From assembly GCA_040954445.1 (NCBI GenBank), contig CP144361.1:558001-622000 (forward strand): 64,000 nt of DNA, written 5' to 3'. Shown here piece by piece: positions 10,043 through 21,658 of the stretch (its first letter is position 1; every line of letters begins with the position of its first letter). The notes beneath the pieces were generated by a model. It was not told where the DNA came from and made no database searches. It saw only the letters and a list, made by a program, of their open reading frames with translations. The DNA is from Burkholderia sp. (lineage in GTDB: Bacteria; Pseudomonadota; Gammaproteobacteria; Burkholderiales; Burkholderiaceae). The translations under genes were made by a program, and so were the position numbers.

Positions 10043-10930
10043 GGCGTTGTTGCATAAATCGAGCGAGATCCATTGATGTTTACGCACAACAGTCTCGGGG
10101 CCAGATCCCTATCAAGTCAGATGCCAGAGTAACTGCCTAATTTTTTTCCAAGAAAATGCGCAAGGACATACACAAGACAGGTGAGCCGAAGGCACGCTAC
10201 CGTGTCAGGAATTGGGCGGCCTATAATGCAGGCCTGATCAACCGGGGGAACGTAACAATATGGATAGATGAAGCCGTCCTTGCCAGCATACCCGATGCCA
10301 TACCCACACGTGGTCGCCCGTGTCTATACGGCGATACGCTGATTCAGGCATTACTTGGCGTGAAGACCGTCTATCGACTGACCTTGCGCGCCCTGCAAGG
10401 TTTCACTCAAAGTCTGCGCGATTTGGCCTTCCCGAGCTTGCCGGTGCCGAATTACACCATGCTCTGTCGCCGGGCAAAAACGCTTGATGTCGAACTGCCG
10501 ATCCTTCGTGACAATGAACCGATCCATCTGGATGTCGACAGCACCGGTCTGAAGGTCTATGGAGAAGGTGAATGGAAGGTGCGCCAGCACGGCTACTCGA
10601 AGCGGCGCACGTGGCGTAAAGTCCATCTCGCGCTCAACGCGAATACAGGTCAAGTGCATGCCGCGCTAATGACGAATCAGAATGTGGCTGACGGTGACGC
10701 TCTTGCCAAGTTGCTCGACCAGATTCCACGCGAAGAACAAATCGATGTCATCGGCGGTGACGGTGCCTACGACACCAAGCCATGCCATGCGGCCATTGCT
10801 GCACGCAGTGCTATTCCTTCGATTCCGCCACGCGAGGGTGCCGCTCATTGGCCAGCGGATATGCCCGGTGCGGCGTGGCTAATGCAATTACCCGTGATGG
10901 TCGTCGAGAATGGAAGAAAGGCAGTGGCTA
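10043..10930 (+). mobile_element. IS-A copy, 3' truncated
   Basis: Complete 5' end and leader; transposase starts at 10156 and reads cleanly through both catalytic aspartates to PGAAW. The region with the catalytic Glu and the 3' end are gone, replaced by the terminal repeat of the next copy at 10931. Catalytically dead. Confidence 0.9.
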
Positions 10931-12065
10931 GGCGTTGTTGTATAAATCGAGCGAGAGCCGTTGATGTTTACGCACAACGGTCTCGGAGGTAGCCTGCTGT
11001 TATCAAGTTAGATTCCAGAGAATTGCGGATCAATAACTGCTTAATTTTTAAAAAATGCGCAAGGACATACACAAGACAAGTGATCCGAAGGCACGCTACC
11101 GTGTCAGAAATTGGGCGGCCTATAATGCAGGCCTGATCAACCGGGGGAACGTGACAATATGGATAGATGAAACCGTCTTTGCCAGAATACCCGATGCCAT
11201 ACCCGCACGTGGTCGCCCGTGTCTATACGGCGATACGCTGATTCAGGCACTACTTGGCGTGAAGACCGTCTATCGACGGACGTTGCGCGCCCTGCAAGGT
11301 TTCACCCAAAGTCTGCGCGATCTGGCCTTCCCGAGCTTGCCGGTTCCGAATTACACCACGTTCTGTCGCCGGGCAAAACGCTTGATGTCGAACTGCCGAT
11401 CCTTCGTGACAATAAACCGATCCATCTGGTTGTCGACAGCACCGGTCTGAAGGTCTATGGCCAAGGTGAATGGAAGATGCGCCAGCGCGGCTACTCGAAG
11501 CGGCGCACGTGGCGTAAAGTCCATATCGAGCTCAACGCGAATATTGGTCAAGTTCATGCCCCACTAATGACGAATCAGAATGTGGCTGAGGGTGACGCTC
11601 TGGCCAAGTTGCTGGACCAGATTCCACGCGAAGAACAAATCGATGTCATCGGCGGTGATGCTGCCTACGACACCAAGCCATGCCATGCGGCTATTGCTGC
11701 ACGCAGTGCTATTCCTTCGATTCCGCCACGCGAGGGTGCCCGTTCATTGGCCAGCGGATATGCCCGGTGCGGCGTGGCGTAATGGCGCGGTTGATGCAAT
11801 TGCCCGTGACGGTCGTCGAGAATGAAAGCAAGAAAGTGGCTACTACCGGCGATCGCTTGCCGAGAATGCGATGTATCGGTTCAAGACCCTCACCGGCAAC
11901 TGTCTCTGGGCAAGTCACATCCCCTCGCAGGCGACCGAGATCGCCGTTCGCGTCGGCGTAATCAACCACATGGCGGACCTCGCTCGTCCGCAATCCGTTT
12001 GTATCGCCTGAAATTCTGCCTGTCGATGCCATTGCGTCCTCGCGCTCGATTTATGCAACATCGCC
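10931..12065 (+). mobile_element. IS-A copy with MITE footprint, abutting proS
   Basis: Full-length with both ends (right end CAACATCGCC). In the leader, at 11021-11035, the sequence AATTGCGGATCAA plus TA is inserted at a TA, a solo MITE end. The transposase (from 11055) is frameshifted at least twice. The right end lies 4 bp before the proS start. Confidence 0.9.
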
Positions 12066-12069
12066 CCGT

Positions 12070-13809
12070 ATGAAAGCCTCTCGTTTCTTTATCGGTACCC
12101 TGAAGGAAGCTCCCGCCGACTCCGAGATCGTCAGCTACAAGCTGATGGTGCGCGCTGGCATGATTCGCCGCGCCGCCGGCGGCATCTACAACTATCTTCC
12201 GGTCGGACTGCGCTCGATTCGCAAGATCGAGGCGATCGTACGCGAGGAGATGAACCGAGCAGGCGCGATCGAGCTGCTGATGCCGGCTGTGCAGCCAGCC
12301 GAGCTCTGGCAGGAATCGGGGCGCTGGGAGCAATACGGCCCCGAGCTGCTTCGTATCAAAGACCGCAAGGACAACGACTTCGTGATCGGACCGACGCACG
12401 AGGAAGTTGTCACTGACATCGCGCGCAACCAAATCAAGAGCTACAGGCAACTTCCGGTGAATTTTTACCAAGTCCAGACCAAGTTCCGCGACGAGGTCCG
12501 TCCGCGCTTCGGCGTGATGCGCGGACGCGAATTCATCATGAAGGACGCCTATTCCTTCGACAAGGATCAGGCCGGCCTGAAGGAGTCGTATCGTAAGATG
12601 TACGACGCCTATGTACGCATATTTATGCGTATCGGCTTAGAGTTCCGTGCGGTGGCAGCTGACAACGGCTCGATCGGCGGTAGCGGCTCGCATGAGTTCC
12701 ACGTAATCGCCGACACCGGCGAGGATTCGATCGCCTATTGCCCGAGCTCCGAGTTTGCCGCCAACGTCGAGGCCGCCGAGGCGCTTCCGCTGATCACCAG
12801 CGGCACGGCACCGACCGAGGAACTAGCCAAGGTCGCTACGCCCGGCAAGGCCAAGTGCGAGGCGGTCGCCGAGCTGCTCGATATCCCGCTCGAACGCACC
12901 ATCAAATCAATCATTGTCGCCACCGAGAACGAGGGTTCCGAACCTACCATCTGGCTGCTGATGCTGCGCGGCGACCACAATCTCAACGAGATCAAAGCCT
13001 CTAAGCTGCCGGGCCTATCCGGCGGCTACCGGATGGCGACCGAGTCCGAGATCGTCGAATGGTTCGGCACGCCGCCCGGCTACCTAGGCCCGATCGGCAC
13101 CAGGAAGCCGGTCAAGGTAATCGCCGATCGCACGGTTGCCAACATGAGCGATTTCGTGATTGGTGCTAACGAAGAAGACTACCACATCGCCGGCGTGAAC
13201 TGGGGCCGCGACCTGCCGGAGCCGGAGGTCGCCGACCTGCGCAACGTCCAGAAGGGCGACCCCTCGCCAGACGGAAAGGGTGTGCTTGAGATCTGCCGCG
13301 GCATCGAAGTCGGCCACGTGTTTCAGCTCGGCACCAAGTATTCGAAGGCGATGGGCTCCACCTTCCTTGACGCTGGCGGCAAGCCCCAGCCGATGGAGAT
13401 GGGCTGCTACGGGATCGGTATCACGCGAATCCTCGGTGCTTCGATCGAACAGAACTTCGACGAAAAGGGTATCATCTGGCCCGAATCGATCGCCCCATTC
13501 GAGGTGGTGCTCTGCCCGATGGGCTATGAACGCAGCGAAATGGTGCGCAATGCCGCCGAGCAGCTCTACACGAATCTGCTCGAGGCCGGCATAGACGTAA
13601 TCCTCGACGATCGCGGAGAGCGCCCTGGCGTGATGTTCTTCGACTGGGAATTGATCGGCGTGCCGCATCGCCTGGTGCTCGGCGAGCGCGGTCTGAAGGA
13701 CGGTAAGATTGAGTACCAGGGCCGCCGCGACACCAAAGCGAGCCTGCTTCCGACCGAAAGTGCTACCCTGACCGTCATCGAGAAGATCCGCGAGGCGCTT
13801 GCGCGCTGA
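12070..13809 (+). CDS. proS: Prolyl-tRNA synthetase
   Basis: Charges tRNA-Pro. The 579-aa product is full length for the bacterial type with an inserted editing domain. Class II motif 1 lies around residues 30-75 ([12 protein letters not shown]), motif 2 around 140-165 ([10 protein letters not shown] ... MKDAYSFD), the YbaK-like editing insertion around 220-400, and motif 3 near residue 445 ([12 protein letters not shown]). MKASRFF is the usual family start. The IS-A end stops 4 bp before ATG 12070, so the native leader is lost and no Shine-Dalgarno is visible (GCAACATCGCCCCGT precedes the start). The upstream transposase remnant is co-directional, so expression probably depends on readthrough or on the IS end. 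Confidence 0.96.
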   Translation: MKASRFFIGTLKEAPADSEIVSYKLMVRAGMIRRAAGGIYNYLPVGLRSIRKIEAIVREEMNRAGAIELLMPAVQPAELWQESGRWEQYGPELLRIKDRKDNDFVIGPTHEEVVTDIARNQIKSYRQLPVNFYQVQTKFRDEVRPRFGVMRGREFIMKDAYSFDKDQAGLKESYRKMYDAYVRIFMRIGLEFRAVAADNGSIGGSGSHEFHVIADTGEDSIAYCPSSEFAANVEAAEALPLITSGTAPTEELAKVATPGKAKCEAVAELLDIPLERTIKSIIVATENEGSEPTIWLLMLRGDHNLNEIKASKLPGLSGGYRMATESEIVEWFGTPPGYLGPIGTRKPVKVIADRTVANMSDFVIGANEEDYHIAGVNWGRDLPEPEVADLRNVQKGDPSPDGKGVLEICRGIEVGHVFQLGTKYSKAMGSTFLDAGGKPQPMEMGCYGIGITRILGASIEQNFDEKGIIWPESIAPFEVVLCPMGYERSEMVRNAAEQLYTNLLEAGIDVILDDRGERPGVMFFDWELIGVPHRLVLGERGLKDGKIEYQGRRDTKASLLPTESATLTVIEKIREALAR

Positions 13810-13824
13810 AACGAGCGCCCGTGC

Positions 13825-14188
13825 CGGCATGGCGTCGGGTATTCTGGAAAGGACAGCCTCATTTATCCATATCGTCACGTTCCCCGGTTGATCAGGCTTG
13901 CATTATAAGGCCGCCCAATTCCTAACATGGTAGCGAGCCTTCGGCTCACCTGTTTTGTGTATGTCCTTGCGCATTTTCTTGTCAAAAATTAGGCAGTTAC
14001 TTTGGAATTTGACTGGATATTGCTTAGGAATTGCGGATCAGTATGCAACAACGAACGAGGTCGCCATTTGCTTCGGCGTAATCAACCGTATGTGGCGGAC
14101 CTCGCTCGTCCGCAATCCGTTCGTATCGCCTAAAATTATGCTCGTCGATGCCATTGCGTCCTCGCGCTCGGTTTATGCAACAACACCC
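13825..14188. mobile_element. IS-A hybrid remnant with an IS-B end in the middle
   Basis: 13825-14029 is the IS-A 5' part on the minus strand. It is followed by AATTGCGGATCAGTA (an IS-B/MITE end), then TGCAACAACG from an IS-A terminus. A plus-strand IS-A 3' end follows (about 14050-14188) ending TATGCAACAACACC. The junction TGACTGGATA before the IS-B end is the same as in the 49981-51250 copy. Confidence 0.75.
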
Positions 14189-15026
14189 CTCAGGTGAGGG
14201 GGATGGAAAAAAGAGATATGAAGGATCACTTCTTCGTGAGGCACGTGAAGAGCCGCGACGTCAGCTGATCAACTTGCGCACGCGCGGCTGGACCTACGAC
14301 GAGATTGCCGAGCATATGAACCTGTAGCGCACCGGCGTGTTCGATATTTGCAAACGCTATGCCGGCGAAAATTCGGTAGGATTGCATGACAAGCCGATCG
14401 GCGGTCGTGAACCCACGCCGTACCCTGAGTGAGCAGCAGGAAGTGGAAATTCGCGCGCGGTTGCGCAATCAGATTCCGGACCAGTTGAAGATGTCGTTCG
14501 CGTTGTGGACACGACATGCCCGTTCGGGAGTTGATCCGGCAGTGATGCGGTTTTACGCTGACGCTACAGGGTGTCAGCCTGTATCTGGCGCGCTGGGGTT
14601 TCTCGCCGCAAAAGCCGATGAAACGAGCTTATGAGCAGCGACGGGAAGCAGTGCAGGCATGGCTGAACGAGACGTACCCGGAGATTTCACGGCGGGTCAT
14701 AGCCGAAGGTGCGGAGATCTAGTGGGGCGACAAACGGGGCTACGCTCGTACGATGTGCGAGGCCGCTCTCCCTACGCGCCGATTGGCAAGACGCCCGAGC
14801 GACCTGTGGCGCGTCGATGCGAAGGCCTGTCGATGAGATCGTAGTGTTCTACCGACCGTCGTACAATCCGGAGCTCAATCCCGACGAGATGCTCAACACA
14901 AATCTGCAAGCAAACGTGACGAAGCAGACTCCGGAAAGTGAACCAAGGGGCATCTCAAGAAAACCGTCATCAGGTATCTGTGTCGTCTCCAGAAATCATC
15001 AAAGCGTGTCGCTCTCTATTTCATGA
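14189..15026 (+). mobile_element. IS-B (IS630 family) transposase pseudogene, 5' part
   Basis: Starts inside the element at the small hairpin CCTCAGGTGAGG and the ATGGAAAAAAGAG start (about 14202). IS630 segments in shifting frames: [68 protein letters not shown] (the Glu of the DDE triad) and LQKSSKRVALYFM at the C-terminus. It is interrupted at 15027 by an IS-A copy and resumes at 16152. Confidence 0.87.
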
Positions 15027-16151
15027 GGCGTTGTTGCATAAATCGAGCGAGATCCGTTGACGTTTACGCGCAACGATCGCGGGGCCAGCCCCCTATCAAC
15101 TCAGATTCCAGAGTAACTGCTTAATTTTTGACAAGAAAATGTGCAAGGACATACACAAGACAGGTGAGCCGAAGGCACGCTACCGTGTCAGGAATTGGGC
15201 AGCCTATAATGAAGGCCTGATCAGCCGGGGGAACGTAACAATATGGATAGATGAAGCCGTCCTTGCCAGAATGCCCGATGCCATACCCACACGTGGTCGC
15301 CCGTGTGTATACGGCGATACGCTGATTCAGGCATTACTTGGCGTGAAGACCGTCTATCGACTGACCTTGCGCGCCCTGCAAGGTTTCACCCAAAGTCTGC
15401 GAGATTTGGCCTTCCCGAGCTTGCCGGTGCCGAATTACACCACGCTCTGTCGCCGGGCAAAAACGCTTGATGTCGAACTGCCGATCCTTCGTGACAATGA
15501 ACCGATCCATCTGGTTGTCGACAGCACCGGTCTGAAGGTCTATGGAGAAGGTGAATGGAAGGTGCGCCAGCACGGCTACTCGAAGCGGCGCACGTGGCGT
15601 AAAGTCCATCTCGCGCTCAACGCGAATACAGGTCAAGTGCATGCCGCGCTAATGACGAATCAGAATGTGGCTGACGGTGACGCTCTGGCCAAGTTGCTCG
15701 ACCAGATTCCACGCGAAGAACAAATCGATGTCATCGGCGGTGACGGTGCCTACGACACCAAGCCATGCCATGCGGCCATTGCTGCACGCAGTGCTATTCC
15801 TTCGATTCCGCCACGCGAGGGTGCCGCTCATTGGCCAGCGGATATGCCCGGTGCGGCGTGGCGTAATGGCGCGGTTGATGCAATTGCCCGTGACGGTCGT
15901 CGAGAATGGAAGCAACACAGTGGCTACCACCGGCGATCGCTTGCCGAGAATGCGATGTATCGGTTCAAGACCCTCACCGGCCACTGTCTCTGGGCGCGTC
16001 ACATCGCCGCGCAAGCGACCGAGGTCTCCGTTCGCGTCGGCGTCATCAACCCCGCATGGCGGACCTCGCTCGTCCGCAATCCGTTCGTATCGCCTGAATT
16101 ATGCCCGTCCGATGCCATTGCGTCCTCGCGCTCGATTTATGCAACAACGCC
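15027..16151 (+). mobile_element. IS-A copy with perfect 9-bp target duplication
   Basis: Both ends are intact and flanked by ATTTCATGA at 15018-15026 and again at 16152-16160, inside the IS-B remnant. This is one of two copies that prove a 9-bp duplication. The transposase starts at 15139 and keeps D, D and the YREK motif; a 2-bp insertion near 16050 changes only the last 30 or so residues. Confidence 0.95.
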
Positions 16152-16229
16152 ATTTCATGAAACAACGCCGCATAAACCGATTCGCTATGCAGCTTAATTC
16201 AAAATCAAGCATTGCAGATCGTCAATACC
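16152..16229 (+). mobile_element. IS-B 3' end
   Basis: Continuation of the IS-B remnant after the nested IS-A: the last transposase codons, TAA, then a degraded IS-B terminus (CAAGCATTGCAGATCGTCAATA). Confidence 0.7.
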
Positions 16230-16838
16230 GCGGCATGCACTTGACCCGTATTCACGTTGAGCGCGAGATAGACTTTACGCCACGTGCGCCGCTTCGAGTA
16301 GCCGTGCTGGTGCACACCTTCCATTCACCTTTGCCATAGACCTTCAGATCGGTTCGTTGTCGCCGAAGGATCGGCAGTTTGACATCAAGCATTTAGCATT
16401 TTTGCCCGGCGAAAGAGCGTGGTGTAATTTGGCACCGGCAAGCTCGGAAAGGCCAGATCGCACAGACTTTGGGTGAAACCTTGCAGGGCGCGCAACGTCA
16501 GTTGATAGACGGTCTTCACGCCAAGTAATGCCTGAATCAGGCGTATCACCGTATAGATACAGGCGAGCACGCGCGGGTATGGCGTCGGGTATTTTGGCAA
16601 GGACGGCTTCATCTATCCATATCGTCACGTTTCCCCGGTTGATCAGGCCTGCATTATAGGCTGACCAATTCTTGGCACGGTAGCGTGCCTTCAGCTCACA
16701 TGTCTTGCGTATGTCCTTTCACATTGTCTTGGCAAAAAATAGGCAGTGACTCCGAAATCTGACTTGATAACAGTAGGCTAGCCCCGCGAGCGTTGAGCGT
16801 AAACGTCAACAGCTTTCGCTCGATTGATGCAACAACGC
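16230..16838 (-). mobile_element. IS-A fragment, 5' half
   Basis: N-terminal part of the transposase on the minus strand, with frameshifts, plus the 5' leader and terminal repeat (GATTGATGCAACAACGC) next to the dnaA upstream region. The 3' half is absent. Confidence 0.87.
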
Positions 16839-16855
16839 GACCCGATCCTCACCCC

Positions 16856-16864
16856 TGTGGATAA
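16856..16864. promoter_or_regulatory. Perfect DnaA box upstream of dnaA
   Basis: TGTGGATAA is the exact complement of the DnaA-box consensus TTATCCACA. It lies about 208 bp before the dnaA start and 18 bp after an IS-A end. It may belong to oriC or to dnaA autoregulation. I saw no second perfect box in the remaining 233 bp, so a complete origin cannot be claimed. Confidence 0.6.
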
Positions 16865-17071
16865 CTCCCTCGACACACGCTTTTGGCGGTAGAATTTCAC
16901 CCTATCTCCAGGAATCCCGCACGCTGCTTCGGTTCGTCCTCTGTGCCAGAAACCCTTGTGCACCAGCCTCCGGAGCATGTTCGCTCGGGGCCCTGCACCG
17001 GGGGCCTTGTTGCCAATCCACGACAAAGGCGGCCTCGGGCTGCTGTGCCACCCAAGAACGACAGCAACTCA

Positions 17072-18619
17072 ATGAACGAATTCTGGCAACACTGTTCCGC
17101 CCTGTTAGAGCGTGAATTGACGCCCCAGCAGTACGTGACGTGGATAAAACCTCTGGTGCCAGTGGCCTTCGACGCTTCCGCGCACACCTTGTCCATTGCC
17201 GCCCCAAACCGCTTTAAGCTCGACTGGGTGAAGAGCCAGTTCTCGGGTCGGATCTCCGATCTGGCCCGAGATTTCTGGAACACGCCGATCGACGTGCAGT
17301 TCGTACTCAACCCAAAGACCGGCGCGGGCAGCGCCGCTCACGTAGTGATATCGCGTCCGTCGGTGGCCGCTATCGCCGTCGGTACCGCGCTGGTGGACAC
17401 AGCCTCTACTCCGGTCGCCACTCCGGTGCAGCAGGTCGCGTCAAACCTGACTGTGGTGGCCACAGCGCTGAACGCGGACGACGCCGCCGACCTTGACCTA
17501 CCCAGCCTGACCGCCCACGAGGCCGCTGCCGGTCGCCGTACCTGGCGGCCCGGAACGAATGCGCCAGTCGGTGGCGACGCGACCGACTCAACTTACGAGC
17601 GCGCCAAGCTGAACGTGGTCCTGACCTTCGATAATTTCGTCACCGGTAAGGCCAACCAGCTGGCGCGCGCTGCGGCCATCCAGGTGGCCGACAACCCGGG
17701 CGTGTCCTACAACCCGCTGTTCTTGTACGGCGGCGTGGGCCTAGGCAAGACCCACCTGATCCACGCGATTGGCAACCAGCTGCTGCTCGACAAAGCCGGC
17801 GCGCGAATTCGCTACATCCACGCAGAACAGTACGTGTCAGACGTGGTGAAGGCCTACCAGCGTAAAGCCTTCGATGATTTCAAGCGTTACTACTATTCGC
17901 TGGATCTGCTGCTGATTGACGACATCCAGTTCTTCTCGGGCAAGTCGCGTACGCAGGAGGAGTTCTTCTATGCCTTTGAGGCGCTGGTCGCCAACAAGGC
18001 GCAGGTGATCATCACCAGCGATACCTATCCGAAGGAAATTTCGGGCATCGACGACCGCCTGATCTCGCGCTTTGATTCTGGCCTGACGGTGGCGATTGAA
18101 CCGCCTGAGCTGGAAATGCGCGTCGCGATCCTGATGCGCAAGGCGCAATCGGAAGGTGTGAATCTATCCGAGGACGTAGCCTTCTTCGTGGCCAAGCACC
18201 TGCGCTCGAATGTGCGCGAGCTGGAAGGCGCGCTACGTAAGATCCTCGCGTATTCGAAGTTTCATGGTGGCGAGATCACCATCGAGCTAACCAAGGAAGC
18301 ACTGAAGGACTTACTAACGGTGCAGAACCGGCAGATCTCGGTCGAGAATATCCAAAAGACGGTCGCCGATTTCTACAATATCAAAGTCGCCGATATGTAC
18401 TCGAAGAAGCGGCCAGCTAATATCGCGCGACCGCGCCAGATTGCTATGTACCTGGCCAAGGAACTGACGCAGAAGAGCCTACCCGAGATCGGAGAGCTGT
18501 TCGGCGGGCGCGACCACACCACCGTGCTGCACGCGGTGCGCAAGATCGCTGGAGAACGCAGCAAGGATGCCCAGCTAAACCACGAGCTGCACGTGCTGGA
18601 ACAGACGCTGAAGGGGTAA
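17072..18619 (+). CDS. dnaA: Chromosomal replication initiator DnaA
   Basis: Binds DnaA boxes and opens oriC. I chose ATG 17072 ([21 protein letters not shown]) because it is the conserved domain I start; the frame is open further upstream but with no DnaA similarity. The 515-aa protein shows domain I (residues 1-90), a variable Ala/Thr/Val-rich linker (about 90-185), the AAA+ domain with Walker [10 protein letters not shown] near residue 220 and Walker [11 protein letters not shown] near residue 283, and the domain IV helix-turn-helix ending with the DnaA-box recognition signature [15 protein letters not shown]. All look intact. In relatives, rpmH lies upstream and dnaN-gyrB downstream; here both sides are IS DNA, so the operon has been dismantled. 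Only about 230 bp of native upstream sequence remains. Confidence 0.97.
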   Translation: MNEFWQHCSALLERELTPQQYVTWIKPLVPVAFDASAHTLSIAAPNRFKLDWVKSQFSGRISDLARDFWNTPIDVQFVLNPKTGAGSAAHVVISRPSVAAIAVGTALVDTASTPVATPVQQVASNLTVVATALNADDAADLDLPSLTAHEAAAGRRTWRPGTNAPVGGDATDSTYERAKLNVVLTFDNFVTGKANQLARAAAIQVADNPGVSYNPLFLYGGVGLGKTHLIHAIGNQLLLDKAGARIRYIHAEQYVSDVVKAYQRKAFDDFKRYYYSLDLLLIDDIQFFSGKSRTQEEFFYAFEALVANKAQVIITSDTYPKEISGIDDRLISRFDSGLTVAIEPPELEMRVAILMRKAQSEGVNLSEDVAFFVAKHLRSNVRELEGALRKILAYSKFHGGEITIELTKEALKDLLTVQNRQISVENIQKTVADFYNIKVADMYSKKRPANIARPRQIAMYLAKELTQKSLPEIGELFGGRDHTTVLHAVRKIAGERSKDAQLNHELHVLEQTLKG

Positions 18620-18650
18620 TGTCGCGCGTATCGAGAATCCGAAGCAGCGT

Positions 18651-18910
18651 TGTTGCATCTCGTCTGGATTGAGCTCCGGACTGTACGACGGCAGGTAGAA
18701 CACCTCGATCTTGTCGAGGTGCTGAGCCAACCACGCCTTGACCGGCTGGGCGTGATGCACCTTCAGGTTGTCGAGAATCAGAAACACCTTCTTGCTGCGC
18801 ATGTCTTTGATCAGTCCCTTCAGGAAGTCGAGCAGTATAATCTGCGTTCATCGCGCCATCGAATACTTTCTAGGGCACCTGGCCACGGTTTGGCACCGTC
18901 GACATCACCG
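18651..18910 (-). mobile_element. IS-B (IS630 family) transposase fragment
   Basis: Minus-strand fragment with the second and third catalytic regions: [17 protein letters not shown] (Asp) and [14 protein letters not shown] (Glu), preceded in another frame by MSTVPNRGQVPWKVFDGAMNAD. The left edge is fused to part of an IS-A end (GCGTTGTTGCAT). It replaces the region where dnaN would be expected. Confidence 0.87.
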
Positions 18911-18913
18911 AAA

Positions 18914-19287
18914 GGCATTGTTGCATAAATCGAGTGTGAGGATGCAATAGCATCGACGGGATAATTTCAGGCGATACGAACGGATTGCGGACGAGCGAGG
19001 TCCGCCATACGGTTGATGACGCCGACGCAAATGGAGACCTCGGTCGCCTGCGCGTCGATGTGACGCGCCCAGAGACAGTTGCCGGTGAGGGTCTTGAACC
19101 GATACATCGCATTCTCGGCAAGCGATCGCCGGTGGTAGCCACTGTCTTGCTTCCATTCTCGACGACCGTCACGGGCAATTGCATCAACCGCGCCATTCCG
19201 CCACGCGAGGGTGCCGTTCATTGGCCAGCGGATACGCCCGGTGCGCGTAAACGTCACCGGCTCTCGCTAAATTTATGCAACAACGCC
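18914..19287 (-). mobile_element. IS-A internally deleted and inverted relic (374 bp)
   Basis: Left part (18914-19196) is the IS-A 3' end on the minus strand. Then about 50 bp of transposase sequence in the opposite orientation (TTCCGCCACGCGAGGGTGCC), then the 5' terminus to 19287. Both outer ends are terminal repeats. It cuts purL on its right. Confidence 0.8.
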
Positions 19288-20506
19288 GCACAGTCGGCCA
19301 CCGGCACCTGCCAGGGGCCGACCATCTGGTCGCGTACCGAGGTGCCACCGACCGAGCGGTCGCCGATCGTGATCAGGAAGGACTTGCTGGCGACGGTCGG
19401 GTGCTGAAGTGCGCTGACGACCGCATCGGCCAGCGAAACGCTGGTCCCGTCGACCGGGATACGCTCGACCCCCACGCGCGTGACGTCACGATGCATCTTA
19501 AGCGGCTTGCCCAGTAGCACGTCCATCGGCATGTCAACCTGGAAACCGTTCTGGCCTTCGGCGAGATTGTCGACCAACTGTAGCGCGCGAGCCTCTGTGG
19601 CCACGCCGATCACGGAGCACGGGCAGCGCTCGCGCGAACAGATCGCCTCGAAACGCACTAAGTCGGTAGGCGCAATCGCCAGGACATAACGCCCCTGCGA
19701 TTCGTTCGACCAGATTTTTCGCGGTGACAGCCCGCTTTCCTCCACCTGGATCTTGCGCAGCTCAAAGCGCGCGCCCTTGTCGGCACCGAAGACCCACTCG
19801 GGGAAGGCATTCGACAGACCGCCCGCGCCTACGTCGGGGATCGACATGATCGGATTGACCTCGTTGAGCCGCCAGCAGCCGTTGATCACTTCCTGGGCAC
19901 GTCGCTCGATTTCTGGGTTGCCGCGCTGCACGGAATCGAAGTCGAGCTCGGTCGTGTTGGAACCGATGGCCATCGATCTGGCCGCGCCGCCGCCCACGCC
20001 GATGCGCATGCCGGGGCCGCCGATCTGGATCAGCAGGGTGCCAGCCGGCAGGTCGTGCTTGTGGGTATGCGTATTGGAGACGTTGCCGATGCCGCCCGCG
20101 ATTATGATCGTCTTGTGATAGCCGCGCACGGTGCCGCCGATATTCTGCTCGTAGACGCGGAAGTAGCCGCTTAGGCTGGAACAGCCAAATTCGTTATTAA
20201 AGGCGGCGGCGCCGAGTGGGGCGTCGATCATGCGCTGTAGCGGCGAGGCAATGCGGTCCGCTCGGCCATAGGGGATATAGGCATCGACGGGGGGGTTGCG
20301 CTCAGCCACCGGCTGGGCAGCGTCGCGTGCGTTTTCCCAAGCTTCGCGCGCGCCGGGCAGATCCACGTTCGAGACCGTGAAGCCATCAAGCCGGCCTTCG
20401 GTCGGGTGCCGCGACCGGTCGCGCCTTCGTCGCGGATTTCCCCGCCCACGCCCGTCTCGGCACCGGAGAACGGCGAGATCGCAGTCGGGTGGTTGTGCGT
20501 CTCAAC
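19288..20506 (-). pseudogene. purL: purL internal fragment (FGAM synthase)
   Basis: PurL makes formylglycinamidine ribonucleotide in purine synthesis and is about 1,300 aa in this group. Only about 400 residues remain, from [12 protein letters not shown] (the nucleotide-binding start of the synthetase domain) through GGIGNVSNTHTHKH, GGPGMRIGVGGGAARSM, VGAGGLSNAFPE to GDRSVGGTSVRDQMVGPWQVPVADCA. One base is missing near 20389 (KAGL/DGF junction), so even the fragment is frameshifted. Both ends are IS-A termini, and the reading frame finishes in IS sequence (ALLHK...). The glutaminase domain and N-terminus are absent here. Purine synthesis by this route is lost unless another copy exists. Confidence 0.93.
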
Positions 20507-21638
20507 GGCGTTGTTGCATAAATCGAGTGTGAGGACGAATAGCATCGACGGGATAATTTCAGGCGATACGAACGGATTGCGGACGAGCGAGGTCAACCAT
20601 ACGGCTGATGACGCCGACGCGAACGGAGACCTCGGTCGCCTGCAAGTCGATGTGACGCGCCCAGAGACAGTTTCCGGTGAGGGTCTTGAACCGATACATC
20701 GCATTCTCGGCAAGCGATCGCCGGTGGTAGCCACTGTCTTGCTTCCAATCTCGACGACCGTCACGGGTAATTGCATCAACCGCGCCATTACGCCACGCCG
20801 CACCGGGTATATCCGCTGGCCAATGAACGGCACCCTCGCATGGCGGAATCGAACGAATAGCACTGCGTGCAGCAATGGCCGCATGGCATGGGCATGGCTT
20901 GGTGTCGTAGGCACCGTCACCACCGATGACATCGATTTGTTCTTCGCGTGGAATCTGGTCGAGCAACTTGGCCAGCGCGTCACCGTCATCCACATTCTGA
21001 TGCGTCATTAGCGCGGCATGCACTTGACCCGTATTCGCGTTGAGCGCGAGATGGACTGTACGTCACGTGCGCCGCTTCGAGTAGCCATGCCGGTGGGCGC
21101 ACCTTCCATTCACCTTCGCCATAGACCTTCAGACCGGTGCTGTCGACCATCCGATGGATCGGTTCGTTGTCGCGAAGGATCGGCAGTTCGACATCAAGCG
21201 TTTTTGCCCGGCGCCAGAGCGTGGTGTAATTCGGCACCAGCAAGCTCGGGAAGGCTAGATCAGGCAGACTTTGGGTGAAACCTTGCAGGGCACGCAACGT
21301 CCGTCGATAGACGGACTTCACGCCAAGTAATGCCTGAATCAGCGCATCGCCATATAGACACGGGCGACCACGTGTGGGTATGGCGTCGGGTATTCTGGCA
21401 AGGACGGCTTCATCTATCCATATCGTCACGTTCCCCCGGTTGATCAGGCCTGCATTATAGGCCGCCCAATTCCTGACACGGTAGCGAGCCTTCGGCTCAC
21501 CGGTCTTATGTATGTCCTTGCGCATTTTCTTGTCAAAAATTAGGAAGTGACTCCGGAATCTGACTGGATAGAGGGCTGGCACGCGACCGTTTCGCGTAAA
21601 CGTCACCGGCTTGCACCAGATTTATGCACAACAACGCC
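20507..21638 (-). mobile_element. IS-A copy, transposase frameshifted
   Basis: Full length with both ends (right terminus contains a 2-bp insertion, TATGCACAACAACGCC). The transposase begins near 21525 and is broken in the middle (WKVRPPAWLLEAAH) and by extra bases at KPCPCHAA. It separates purL from parA, and its flanks share no target duplication. Confidence 0.9.
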
Positions 21639-21658
21639 GAAATAGGGCCAAACTAATG

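Noticed and set aside
12738..13004. Open frames antisense or shifted within proS and other high-GC genes
   Set aside because: GC-rich genes leave long open shadow frames; the sense frames have full-length family matches.
16883..17071. N-terminal extension of dnaA
   Set aside because: The frame is open upstream but lacks DnaA similarity, and the conserved domain I starts at 17072.
20228..20995. A 255-aa minus-strand frame joining IS-A and purL sequence
   Set aside because: It is a chance readthrough from a frameshifted transposase into the frameshifted purL fragment.
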